From NCBI GenBank assembly GCA_030841245.1, contig JAVEDG010000036.1, forward strand, positions 1 through 5,208: DNA of 5,208 bases, read 5' to 3'. Made by a program: the position numbers and the translations under genes. Under the pieces are notes generated by a model, which ran no database searches, had not been told where the DNA came from, and saw nothing but the letters and a program-made list of their open reading frames with translations. Below, one piece after another: positions 1 through 5,208 of this stretch (positions are counted from its first letter, which is position 1; each line of letters starts with the position of its first letter). The stretch is from Actinomycetota bacterium (GTDB taxonomy: Bacteria > Actinomycetota > Actinomycetes > JACCUZ01).

Positions 1-485
1 GCCTTGGCCGCCTTGGACGACGTCGTCGTGACGACGGCCTGGGTGACGTCGTAGTAGGACGAGGAGAAGTCCACGGCCTGCTTGCGTGCAGCCGTGATGG
101 AGAACTCGTTGATGTCGAAGTCCCACTGCTTGGGCCCGGGCTTTATCGCGTCGTTGAAGTGCACGCGAGTCCAGACGACCTCTGACGGGGAGAAGCCCAT
201 CTTGGTCGCCACGGCCTTCGCGACCGCCCCCTCGAACCCCTTGCCGTTCTGCGGCTTGTTGTCCGCGAACCACGGCGGGTAGACCGGCTGGTCGGTGGCC
301 ATGGTGAGCTTGCCCTTGGAGTAGGTCTGCAGGTTGCTCTTGGCGCAGGCGTCGGCTGCCGGCGAGGTCTTCTTGTTCCCGCCCTGCCCCGTCGTGGTGG
401 TGTCGCTTGACGGGCTGCAGGCGCCCAGGACGGTGCCCAGGGCGGCGACTGCGGCGACGACGAGGACAGATGTACGGCGGGCCAT
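1..485 (-). CDS. ABC transporter substrate-binding lipoprotein, polar amino-acid type (family 3), partial at C-terminus
   Basis: This is the extracytoplasmic solute receptor of an ABC importer, lipid-anchored to the outer face of the membrane; the substrate is probably an amino acid. Seen: translation from the ATG at 485-483 gives 161 residues before the window edge, with no stop. An Arg-Arg and a hydrophobic run (residues 3-20) lead to a lipobox LGAC, with the lipidated Cys at 23. A Ser/Thr/Gly-rich linker (about 24-45) follows. The family-3 fold then begins: TDQPVYPPWF at 64-73, GFEGAVAKAV at 83-92, and DINEFSITAARKQAVDFS at 124-141. In this family the Arg of the T-x-x-R motif (here Arg134) binds the ligand carboxylate. 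Start choice: AGGAG (491-495) sits five bases upstream, and the signal sequence begins at once. It is divergent from purS. The missing right half would carry the second lobe; permease and ATPase genes may lie beyond the left edge. The exact ligand cannot be told. Family confident, substrate not. Confidence 0.9.
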   Translation of the reverse strand, partial: MARRTSVLVVAAVAALGTVLGACSPSSDTTTTGQGGNKKTSPAADACAKSNLQTYSKGKLTMATDQPVYPPWFADNKPQNGKGFEGAVAKAVATKMGFSPSEVVWTRVHFNDAIKPGPKQWDFDINEFSITAARKQAVDFSSSYYDVTQAVVTTTSSKAAK

Positions 486-517
486 GGCTTCTCCTGCAAG
501 GGTGGGGGACCTTGGTG

Positions 518-523
518 ATCGTA
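518..523 (-). promoter_or_regulatory. candidate -10 element for the transporter lipoprotein gene
   Basis: The minus strand reads TACGAT here, fitting the actinobacterial TAnnnT -10 pattern. It lies 32 bases upstream of the ATG, which would give a short 5' leader of about 25 nt containing the AGGAG ribosome-binding site. No convincing TTGACA-like -35 is present at 16-18 bases; that position holds TGCCTC-like sequence. Such a promoter might need an activator or an alternative sigma factor, or the call may be wrong. Confidence 0.3.
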
Positions 524-540
524 GGCACCAACCCGGTGCC
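524..540. repeat. perfect 6-bp inverted repeat, possible operator, in the divergent intergenic region
   Basis: GGCACC (524-529) and GGTGCC (535-540) are exact reverse complements separated by AACCC. The repeat directly abuts the candidate -10 of the minus-strand transporter gene, so it fills the spacer where a repressor dimer would block RNA polymerase. In RNA it would form only a small 6-bp stem without a U-run, so a terminator role is unlikely. A 12-base palindrome can arise by chance in GC-rich DNA; binding is inferred, not shown. Confidence 0.35.
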
Positions 541-631
541 GAGGCAGCGGATTGGCCGGTGTCGTTCGCAGAGCGGACGGTACGGCGCGCAGCCCGGACA
601 GTCGCTAGCCGGTCGGGCAGCGGCGTCCCGG

Positions 632-637
632 TAGGCT
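632..637 (+). promoter_or_regulatory. candidate -10 element for the purSQL operon
   Basis: TAGGCT matches the TAnnnT form of actinobacterial -10 boxes and lies 34 bases before the purS ATG, giving a leader of about 28 nt. No recognisable -35 is seen 16-18 bases upstream, where the sequence is around GCCGGTC. I see no obvious purine riboswitch; the distance to the start codon is too short for one downstream of this site. Confidence 0.27.
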
Positions 638-657
638 GGCGGCGACCCGCAACTGCC

Positions 658-663
658 GAGGAG
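658..663 (+). promoter_or_regulatory. ribosome-binding site of purS
   Basis: GAGGAG lies eight bases upstream of the ATG at 672. It fixes the start of purS and is the only strong Shine-Dalgarno in the operon; purQ and purL have weak ones and start on overlaps. Confidence 0.7.
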
Positions 664-671
664 CGCACCGG

Positions 672-917
672 ATGGCCCGCGTCGTCGTCGACGTCATGCT
701 CAAGCCAGAGATCCTCGACCCGCAGGGCCAGGCGGTCGCCACGGCCCTGCCCAAGCTGGGCTTCGACGGGATCGCCGCCGTGCGCCAGGGCAAGCGCTTC
801 GAGCTCGAGCTGGACGGGGACGTGACCGAGGAACGGCTGGCCCAGATCCGCAACGCGGCCGAGACATTGCTCTCCAACCCGGTCATCGAGGACTACACGG
901 TCCGGGTCGAGCCGTGA
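672..917 (+). CDS. purS: phosphoribosylformylglycinamidine synthase subunit PurS
   Basis: PurS is the small structural subunit of the three-part FGAM synthase in de novo purine synthesis (FGAR + Gln + ATP to FGAM). It has no catalytic residues; its dimer holds PurQ and PurL together so that ammonia can pass between them in the cytoplasm. Seen: 81 residues, the usual size of about 80-85. The typical pattern is present: an N-terminal beta strand RVVVDVMLKPEILDPQGQAV (residues 3-22), the LPKLGF turn (26-31), VRQGKRFELEL (37-47), and a helix ending in a VIEDYTVRVEP strand. The start is supported by GAGGAG eight bases upstream and by alignment with the family start. It is first in the purSQL operon; its TGA (915-917) overlaps the purQ GTG in GTGA. 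No oddities. Identification rests on both sequence pattern and neighbours. Confidence 0.96.
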   Translation: MARVVVDVMLKPEILDPQGQAVATALPKLGFDGIAAVRQGKRFELELDGDVTEERLAQIRNAAETLLSNPVIEDYTVRVEP

Positions 918-1585
918 GGGTCGGCGTCGTCACCTTCCCCGGGTCTCTCGACGACGGGGACGCCAGGCGCGCGCTCGGGCTCGCCGGTGCCGAGCCGGTC
1001 GCGCTGTGGCACGGCGACGTGCGGCTGAGCGCGGTCGACGCGGTGGTGCTGCCGGGTGGCTTCTCCTATGGCGACTACCTGCGCTGCGGGGCGATTGCCC
1101 GGTTCGCCCCGGTCATGGAGCGCGTGATCGAGCGGGCTCGCGAGGGCATGCCGGTGCTCGGCATCTGCAACGGCTTCCAGATCCTGTGCGAGTCCCACCT
1201 GCTGCCCGGCGCGCTGGTCCGCAACGACCACCGCAAGTTCGTCTGCCGGGACCAGGCGTTGCGGGTCGAGAGCAACACCACTGCGTGGACCACGGCGTAC
1301 GCCGAGGGGCAGGAGATCGTCATCCCGCTCAAGAACGGCGAAGGCGGCTTCGTCGCCGACGACCCGACCCTGGACCGGCTCGAGGGCGAGGGGCAGGTCG
1401 TCGTCCGCTACCTGGGCAGCAACCCGAACGGGTCCTACCGCGACATCGCCGGCATCGCCAACGAGGTCGGCAACGTGGTCGGGCTGATGCCCCACCCCGA
1501 GCACGCGGTCGAGGCGCTGACCGGCCCGAGCACCGACGGCGTCGGCTTCTTCACCTCGGTCATCGCCGGCCTGGTGTCGGCATGA
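914..1585 (+). CDS. purQ: phosphoribosylformylglycinamidine synthase glutaminase subunit PurQ
   Basis: PurQ is the class I (triad) glutamine amidotransferase subunit. It hydrolyses glutamine and delivers ammonia to PurL for the FGAR to FGAM step. Seen: 223 residues, close to the usual 225-230 for stand-alone PurQ. Its N-terminus (VGVVTFPGSLDDGDA) is characteristic. PGGFSYGDYLRCGAIAR spans residues 47-63; the nucleophile Cys85 lies in GICNGFQ; the catalytic His194 and Glu196 lie in PHPEHAVE. The triad is therefore complete. Start: GTG at 914 overlaps the purS TGA (GTGA) and gives exactly the conserved N-terminus, so no other start is needed. The preceding bases show only a weak G-rich Shine-Dalgarno, so translation is probably coupled to purS. 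Its own TGA overlaps the purL ATG (ATGA), suggesting a second coupling and balanced subunit amounts. Confidence 0.98.
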   Translation: MRVGVVTFPGSLDDGDARRALGLAGAEPVALWHGDVRLSAVDAVVLPGGFSYGDYLRCGAIARFAPVMERVIERAREGMPVLGICNGFQILCESHLLPGALVRNDHRKFVCRDQALRVESNTTAWTTAYAEGQEIVIPLKNGEGGFVADDPTLDRLEGEGQVVVRYLGSNPNGSYRDIAGIANEVGNVVGLMPHPEHAVEALTGPSTDGVGFFTSVIAGLVSA

Positions 1586-3852
1586 GCGGCCACATCGACA
1601 CGGTCAAGCAGGCGGAGACCACGCCGGAAGCCGAGCAGCCGTTCCGCGAGCTGGGACTGCGGGACGACGAGTACGCCCGTATCCGCGGCATCCTCGGCCG
1701 CCGGCCGACCAGCGCGGAGCTCGCGATGTACTCCGTGATGTGGAGCGAGCACTGCTCCTACAAGTCGTCCAAGGTGCACCTGCGCCAGTTCGCTGACGTG
1801 GTCGCCAAGGGGACGGCAGGGTCGGACGCAATGCTGGTCGGCATCGGGGAGAACGCCGGCGTGGTCGACGTCGGCCAGGGCTGGGCGGTGACGTTCAAGG
1901 TCGAGAGCCACAACCACCCGTCGTACGTCGAGCCCTACCAGGGCGCGGCGACCGGTGTCGGTGGCATCGTGCGCGACATCATGTCGATGGGCGCGCGCCC
2001 GGTCGCCGTGATGGACCAGCTGCGCTTCGGCCCCGCCGACGCGCCGGACACGCACCGGGTCCTGCCCGGCGTGGTGGCCGGTGTCGGCGGCTACGGCAAC
2101 TGCCTGGGCCTGCCCAACATCGGCGGTGAGGTCGTCTTCGACCCGTCGTACGCCGGGAACCCGCTCGTCAACGCGCTCTGCGTCGGCGTGATGCGCGCCG
2201 AGGACATCAAGCTCGCGCACGCGTCCGGCTCGGGCAACCTCGTCGTGCTCTTCGGTGCGCGCACCGGCGGCGACGGCATCGGCGGCGTGTCGGTGCTCGC
2301 GAGCGAGACGTTCGACGACGACAAGCCGACCAAGCGTCCGAGCGTCCAGGTCGGCGACCCGTTCATGGAGAAGGTTCTCATCGAGTGCTGCCTCGAGGTC
2401 TTCGCCGCCGACCTGGTCGTCGGCATCCAGGACCTCGGTGGTGCCGGACTGTCGTGCGCGACCTCGGAGCTCGCGTCCAACGGCGACGGCGGCATGCACG
2501 TCTGGCTCGACCGGGTGCCGTTGCGCGACATGTCGCTGCGGCCCGAAGAGATCCTGATGAGCGAGTCGCAGGAGCGGATGTGCGCGGTCGTCACGCCCGA
2601 CCGACTGGACGCGTTCCTCGAGATCTGCGCCCGCTGGGAGGTCACCGCGACCGTCATCGGCGAGGTCAACGACTCGCGGCGGCTGACGGTCGAGTGGCAC
2701 GGCGACCTGATCGCCGACGTGCCGCCCCGCACCGTCGCCCATGAGGGCCCCGTGTACGAGCGGCCCATGGTGCGCCCCGAGTGGCAGGACGGTCTGCAGG
2801 CGGACGACCCGTCACGGCTGGCCCGCCCCACGACCACGGAGCAGCTGCGGGACACCGTGCTGCGCATGGTCGCCGCCCCGAACCTCGCGTCGAAGTCCTG
2901 GGTAACCGACCAGTACGACCGCTACGTGCTCGGCAACACCGTGCTCGCCCAGCCGGAGGACGCGGGCGTCGTGCGCATCGACCCGGCGACCGGCCTGGGT
3001 GTTGCGCTGGCCACCGACGGCAACGGCCGCTACGGCAAGCTCGACCCGTACGCCGGGGCGCAGCTCGCGCTGTCCGAGGCCTACCGCAACGTCGCGGTCA
3101 GTGGCGCCAGGCCGCTCGCCCTGACCGACTGCCTGAACTTCGGCTCCCCGGAGGACCCGGCCGTCATGTGGCAGTTCGCTGAGGCGACCCGCGGGCTGGC
3201 CGATGCCTGCCGGGAGCTGGGCGTGCCCGTGACCGGCGGCAACGTGAGCTTCTACAACCAGACCGGCGACCAGGCGATCAACCCGACCCCCGTGGTCGGC
3301 GTGCTCGGCGTCATCGACGACGTGACGCGGCGGGTGCCGATGGGCTTCGCTGCCGAGGGCGACACCGTGCTGCTGCTGGGGACCACCCGCGACGAGCTCG
3401 GCGGCTCGGAGTGGGCGCACCACGTGCACGGGCATCTCGGCGGGCGGCCCCCGCAGGTCGACCTGGCGGCCGAGCGGGCGCTCGCCGAGCTGCTGGTCGA
3501 GGCGGCGGCACGCGGGCTGGTGAGGGCAGCCCACGACCTGTCCGACGGCGGGCTGGCCCAGGGGCTGTCCGAGATGGTGCTGCGGCACGACGTCGGTGTC
3601 ACCGTGACGCTCGGCGAGGTCACTGGCGACGCGTTCACTGCGCTGTTCAGTGAGTCCGCCGCTCGGGTTGTCGTCGCGGTCGCCCCGGAGCGGCTGGACG
3701 ACTTCCGGGCGGCCGCGACAGCCGCCGGGATACCGGTGACCGCGCTGGGCAGGACCGGTGGCGACGCTCTCGTCGTGGACGGCGTGTTCCGGGTCGGTGT
3801 CGGCGAGCTGCGGGCCGCACACGACGCGACGTTGCCGGCGTTGTTCGCCTGA
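1582..3852 (+). CDS. purL: phosphoribosylformylglycinamidine synthase synthetase subunit PurL (short form)
   Basis: PurL is the ATP-dependent synthetase subunit. It activates FGAR and aminates it with ammonia from PurQ, giving FGAM. Seen: 756 residues, in the range of small PurL (about 600-800) and far below the roughly 1300 of the fused enterobacterial enzyme; no glutaminase domain is attached. The N-terminal signature MWSEHCSYKSSK is at 53-64, with the active-site His57. The nucleotide/Mg region KVESHNHPS is at 106-114, followed by GAATGVGGIVRD. Further conserved blocks are QDLGGAGLSCATSE (283-296), ESQERM (328-333), TDCLNFGSPEDP (515-526), GGNVSFYNQTG (552-562), AAHDLSDGGLAQG (649-661) and FSESAARVVVAV (689-700). 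This is the expected tandem of two AIRS-like halves. The reading frame stays open far upstream through purQ, but the ATG at 1582 in the ATGA overlap is the real start. purF, often next in other genomes, does not follow; a minus-strand tRNA does. Confidence 0.98.
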   Translation: MSGHIDTVKQAETTPEAEQPFRELGLRDDEYARIRGILGRRPTSAELAMYSVMWSEHCSYKSSKVHLRQFADVVAKGTAGSDAMLVGIGENAGVVDVGQGWAVTFKVESHNHPSYVEPYQGAATGVGGIVRDIMSMGARPVAVMDQLRFGPADAPDTHRVLPGVVAGVGGYGNCLGLPNIGGEVVFDPSYAGNPLVNALCVGVMRAEDIKLAHASGSGNLVVLFGARTGGDGIGGVSVLASETFDDDKPTKRPSVQVGDPFMEKVLIECCLEVFAADLVVGIQDLGGAGLSCATSELASNGDGGMHVWLDRVPLRDMSLRPEEILMSESQERMCAVVTPDRLDAFLEICARWEVTATVIGEVNDSRRLTVEWHGDLIADVPPRTVAHEGPVYERPMVRPEWQDGLQADDPSRLARPTTTEQLRDTVLRMVAAPNLASKSWVTDQYDRYVLGNTVLAQPEDAGVVRIDPATGLGVALATDGNGRYGKLDPYAGAQLALSEAYRNVAVSGARPLALTDCLNFGSPEDPAVMWQFAEATRGLADACRELGVPVTGGNVSFYNQTGDQAINPTPVVGVLGVIDDVTRRVPMGFAAEGDTVLLLGTTRDELGGSEWAHHVHGHLGGRPPQVDLAAERALAELLVEAAARGLVRAAHDLSDGGLAQGLSEMVLRHDVGVTVTLGEVTGDAFTALFSESAARVVVAVAPERLDDFRAAATAAGIPVTALGRTGGDALVVDGVFRVGVGELRAAHDATLPALFA

Positions 3853-3879
3853 GCGGAGGTTCAGGCCCGACGACGTCGG
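3847..3879 (+). terminator. two adjacent small hairpins at the end of purL, possible operon terminator
   Basis: Hairpin 1 pairs GCCTGA (3847-3852) with TCAGGC (3861-3866). In plus-strand RNA a G-U pair (3853/3860) adds a seventh pair, leaving a six-base loop. Its left arm contains the last purL codon and the TGA. Hairpin 2 pairs CCGAC (3867-3871) with GTCGG (3875-3879) around a GAC triloop, starting on the next base. No U-run follows, which is common for actinobacterial terminators but makes the call uncertain. The site lies between the convergent purL and tRNA genes, where a terminator is expected. Confidence 0.4.
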
Positions 3880-3890
3880 ATGCTTGCTGG

Positions 3891-3966
3891 TGGAGCGGGC
3901 GGCTGGTCGCGAACCAACACCTCCACCCTGGAAGGGTGGCGCTCTAGCCGGTTGAGCTACGCCCGC
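3891..3966 (-). tRNA. tRNA-Gly with anticodon UCC, 3' CCA encoded
   Basis: The minus strand folds into a complete 76-nt cloverleaf. Acceptor GCGGGCG pairs perfectly with CGCCCGC, followed by discriminator U and an encoded CCA (3893-3891). The D stem GCTC/GAGC closes a nine-base loop with the GG pair. The anticodon stem CCACC/GGTGG is perfect and its loop CTTCCAG places UCC at 3932-3930. The variable loop is AGGT, and the T stem GTTGG/CCAGC has one U-G pair. Glycine identity features known in bacteria (G1-C72, C2-G71, U73, C35, C36) are all present. It would read GGA and GGG codons. Two loop bases depart from consensus: the T loop is TTCGCGA, with C where A58 is nearly invariant, and position 38 is G, able to pair with C32. 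All stems are intact, so I call it a gene, not a pseudogene. It is convergent with purL and upstream of nothing co-transcribed that I can see. Confidence 0.9.
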
Positions 3967-3993
3967 GTGCGCCCGGCGGACCGGACCGGCGGA

Positions 3994-3999
3994 ACCCTA
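3994..3999 (-). promoter_or_regulatory. candidate -10 element for the tRNA-Gly gene
   Basis: The minus strand reads TAGGGT, a TAnnnT match, 27 bases upstream of the mature tRNA 5' end. This would give a leader of about 20 nt for RNase P to remove. The -35 position holds GGGTTC-like sequence, with no TTGACA match. A 5-bp inverted repeat (CCCGG 4000-4004, CCGGG 4011-4015) fills the spacer; it may be chance in this GC-rich stretch. Confidence 0.3.
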
Positions 4000-4031
4000 C
4001 CCGGCGGCGACCGGGAGAACCCCGCCACGCG

Positions 4032-4069
4032 CGAGGGACCGGCCCGGACGGATCCGGACCGGCCCCTCG
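4032..4069 (-). terminator. long hairpin, intrinsic-type terminator of the S53 peptidase gene
   Basis: Two 17-base arms (4032-4048 and 4053-4069) flank a four-base loop. Fifteen positions are Watson-Crick pairs. The other two (4038/4063 and 4043/4058) are A-C mismatches in plus-strand RNA but become G-U pairs in minus-strand RNA, giving an unbroken 17-pair stem with loop UCCG. It begins 18 bases past the peptidase stop codon, in the right orientation. No U-run follows, as in many actinobacterial terminators. It also separates the peptidase transcript from the tRNA gene downstream on the same strand. Confidence 0.72.
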
Positions 4070-4087
4070 GCCGTGCTGCAGCGTCTC

Positions 4088-5208
4088 CTAGAAGGCGCCC
4101 GGGCCGTTCGGCGTCCCGTTGCCGGTCGGGCCGTCGTAGCCGGCTACACCGGTGCACAGGTAGGCACCGGTCGTGGTCCTCCCGTGGGTGCAGCGGCCGT
4201 TGCTGCCGCTCGTCACATCGAAGAGCGAGCTGCGGTTGGTGTACAGCTTCTGCGCCGCCGTGTTCGAGCCGTTACCGGTCGAGCCGTAGACGCCGCCGAT
4301 CAGCGGGGCCGAGACGCTGGTGCCGCCGAAGACGTACCAGTTGAGCCCGCCGGAGCTGCCGTAGCTGTCGTAGACGGAGACCCCGGTCGCCGGGTCGGCC
4401 ACGGCGGCCACGTCGCCGATGGTGCGCCGGCTGCAGGACCCGTCCGTCTGCCACGTGCGCTTGCCGATGTACGCCGAGCAGCCACTGCCTGCGCCGCTCC
4501 ACACCGTCTCATTGCTGCGGGTGTTGCCCGACAGCGTCAGGTGCGTGCCGCCGACCGCGACGACGGAGTTGAACGCCGCCGGCACCTGCGCGCCATAGCC
4601 GCTGTCGCCGGTGCTCGCCGTGATCGTGACACTCGTGTGGTTGTAGGCGCTCGCGAGAGAGGTCTCGGTGCTGAACTCGCGGCCGCCGTAGGAGTTGCTG
4701 ATGACCGTCGCGCCGGCTGTCGCTGCGCGGTTCACGGCGGTCGCGAGGTCGTTGAACGACGCGGAGTTCGCCCCGACGTAGAGGATGTGGCAGGTCGGGC
4801 ACATGGCCGAGACCATCTCGAGGTCGAGCATCTCCTCCTGGCCCCAGCCGACGTCGCCGCTCACCGTGGTGATGGAGCCGCCCGCCTGGTTCATCTGGGT
4901 GAGGTTGGCGGTGCCGAGGTGGAACTGGTTTCGGTAGACCGCGAGGTCCGCCGCCGCGTTCGGGTTGGCGTAGGCGTCGACGATCGCGACGGTCGTTGTC
5001 GAGGCGGTGGCCGGAATGCCGTACGCCCCGCGCAGCTGATCCGGGCCGTAGCCCGTCGGCCCGCTGGTGGCCAGCGGCTTGAGGTGCGCGTTGGTGCGGA
5101 CCCGCGCGTCGCACGCGGCGTAGCCGATGGTGGTGGCGCGGGCGCAGACCCGCTTCGAGTGGACACCGCTGCTCGACGCGTCCGCGGCACCGACCGAGCC
5201 GGCGACGA
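4088..5208 (-). CDS. S53 family (sedolisin) serine-carboxyl peptidase, secreted type, partial at N-terminus
   Basis: This is an endopeptidase of the sedolisin/kumamolisin family. The family acts outside the cell, mostly at acid pH, using a Ser-Glu-Asp triad. Seen: 372 codons in frame from 5206 to a TAG at 4090-4088. Numbering from the first visible residue, Glu124 and Asp128 lie in QEEMLDLE, the oxyanion Asp201 in ASTGDSGYG, and the nucleophile Ser297 in FGGTSVSAP. The calcium-site pattern near the C-terminus (FDVTSG, then GYDGPTGNGTPNG) is present, so the catalytic domain (about 50-372) is complete. Eight cysteines (21, 32, 136, 139, 243, 258, 339, 351) suggest disulfides, as expected for an exported protein. 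Before the domain are only about 50 residues; the first ones (VAGSVGAADASSSG) look like the end of a signal peptide, so the true start is probably just beyond the window. The ATG at 4894 is internal. A strong hairpin follows the stop. Confidence 0.93.
   Translation of the reverse strand, partial: VAGSVGAADASSSGVHSKRVCARATTIGYAACDARVRTNAHLKPLATSGPTGYGPDQLRGAYGIPATASTTTVAIVDAYANPNAAADLAVYRNQFHLGTANLTQMNQAGGSITTVSGDVGWGQEEMLDLEMVSAMCPTCHILYVGANSASFNDLATAVNRAATAGATVISNSYGGREFSTETSLASAYNHTSVTITASTGDSGYGAQVPAAFNSVVAVGGTHLTLSGNTRSNETVWSGAGSGCSAYIGKRTWQTDGSCSRRTIGDVAAVADPATGVSVYDSYGSSGGLNWYVFGGTSVSAPLIGGVYGSTGNGSNTAAQKLYTNRSSLFDVTSGSNGRCTHGRTTTGAYLCTGVAGYDGPTGNGTPNGPGAF

Larger units (their letters stand above)
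3853..4087. other. non-coding stretch between purL and the peptidase gene
   Basis: No reading frame here has a credible start, ribosome-binding site or protein-like composition; the frames crossing it give Arg/Pro-rich translations. It holds the tRNA-Gly gene, its candidate promoter and the two terminator regions listed separately. An 8-base direct repeat (CCGGCGGA at 3973-3980 and 3986-3993) lies in the tRNA leader region, with no assigned role. Confidence 0.75.

Noticed and set aside
143..499. Minus-strand 118-codon frame, and the plus-strand frames at 82-282 and 334-825.
   Set aside because: All overlap the transporter lipoprotein gene or purS in other frames, with low-complexity Arg/Ser/Pro translations and no ribosome-binding site. 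The real gene here is the minus-strand frame starting at 485.
486..671. Possible purine riboswitch or leader peptide before purS.
   Set aside because: I find no purine-aptamer-like core and no short frame with a ribosome-binding site. The candidate -10 leaves under 30 nt of leader.
1006..1581. In-frame extension of purL upstream through purQ.
   Set aside because: The extension is Arg/Pro-rich non-protein-like sequence within purQ. The ATGA overlap at 1582 gives the normal PurL N-terminus.
1435..2742. A 435-codon open frame on the minus strand opposite purQ/purL, and a similar 336-codon one at 2812-3822.
   Set aside because: They lie entirely antisense to well-identified purine genes and give His/Arg/Asp/Val-rich translations typical of the reverse of GC-rich codons, with no recognisable motif or ribosome-binding site. 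Open antisense frames are expected at this GC content.
3973..3993. Eight-base direct repeat CCGGCGGA separated by five bases, in the tRNA leader region.
   Set aside because: Two copies of a short GC-only word in a GC-rich leader are easily explained by chance; there is no third copy or array.
4088..4894. Starting the peptidase at the ATG at 4894.
   Set aside because: The frame stays open upstream and encodes the conserved sedolisin N-terminal core (GPDQLRGAYGIP, TVAIVDAYANP). Starting at 4894 would remove the first strands of the fold.

Overview
The window is strongly GC-rich (roughly 70% by eye), with G/C favoured at third codon positions. Its purine genes are split into separate purS, purQ and short-form purL, a layout found in actinobacteria and Firmicutes but not in enterobacteria. 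With the GC content and a lipoprotein transporter component, this points to a high-GC Gram-positive (actinobacterial) chromosome. I cannot name the genus. Most of the window looks like ordinary core chromosome, and I see no insertion sequence, integrase, prophage gene, CRISPR array or defence gene.

Layout from left to right. (1) 1-485, minus strand: the N-terminal part of a lipoprotein substrate-binding protein of a polar amino-acid type ABC transporter, cut by the left edge. (2) 486-671: a divergent intergenic region with a weak candidate promoter for each side and a perfect inverted repeat beside the transporter-side -10. (3) 672-3852, plus strand: purS-purQ-purL, complete, joined by 4-nt GTGA and ATGA start/stop overlaps. 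(4) 3853-4087: a non-coding stretch with two small hairpins at the purL end, a tRNA-Gly(UCC) gene on the minus strand (3891-3966) with its candidate promoter, and a long hairpin terminator (4032-4069) for the gene to its right. (5) 4088-5208, minus strand: a secreted-type S53 (sedolisin) serine-carboxyl peptidase, complete at its C-terminus and cut by the right edge close to its N-terminus.

The three pur products together form formylglycinamide ribonucleotide (FGAM) synthase, step 4 of de novo purine synthesis. PurQ releases ammonia from glutamine, PurL uses ATP to convert FGAR to FGAM, and PurS bridges them. The flanking genes are transcribed the other way and are probably independent: one takes up small solutes, probably amino acids, and the other digests protein outside the cell.

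No new multi-gene system is visible. The points most worth a second look are small. The tRNA-Gly carries two atypical loop bases (C at position 58, G at 38) although all its stems are intact. The terminator hairpin pairs fully only in the minus-strand transcript. The visible part of the S53 peptidase shows no pro-domain.
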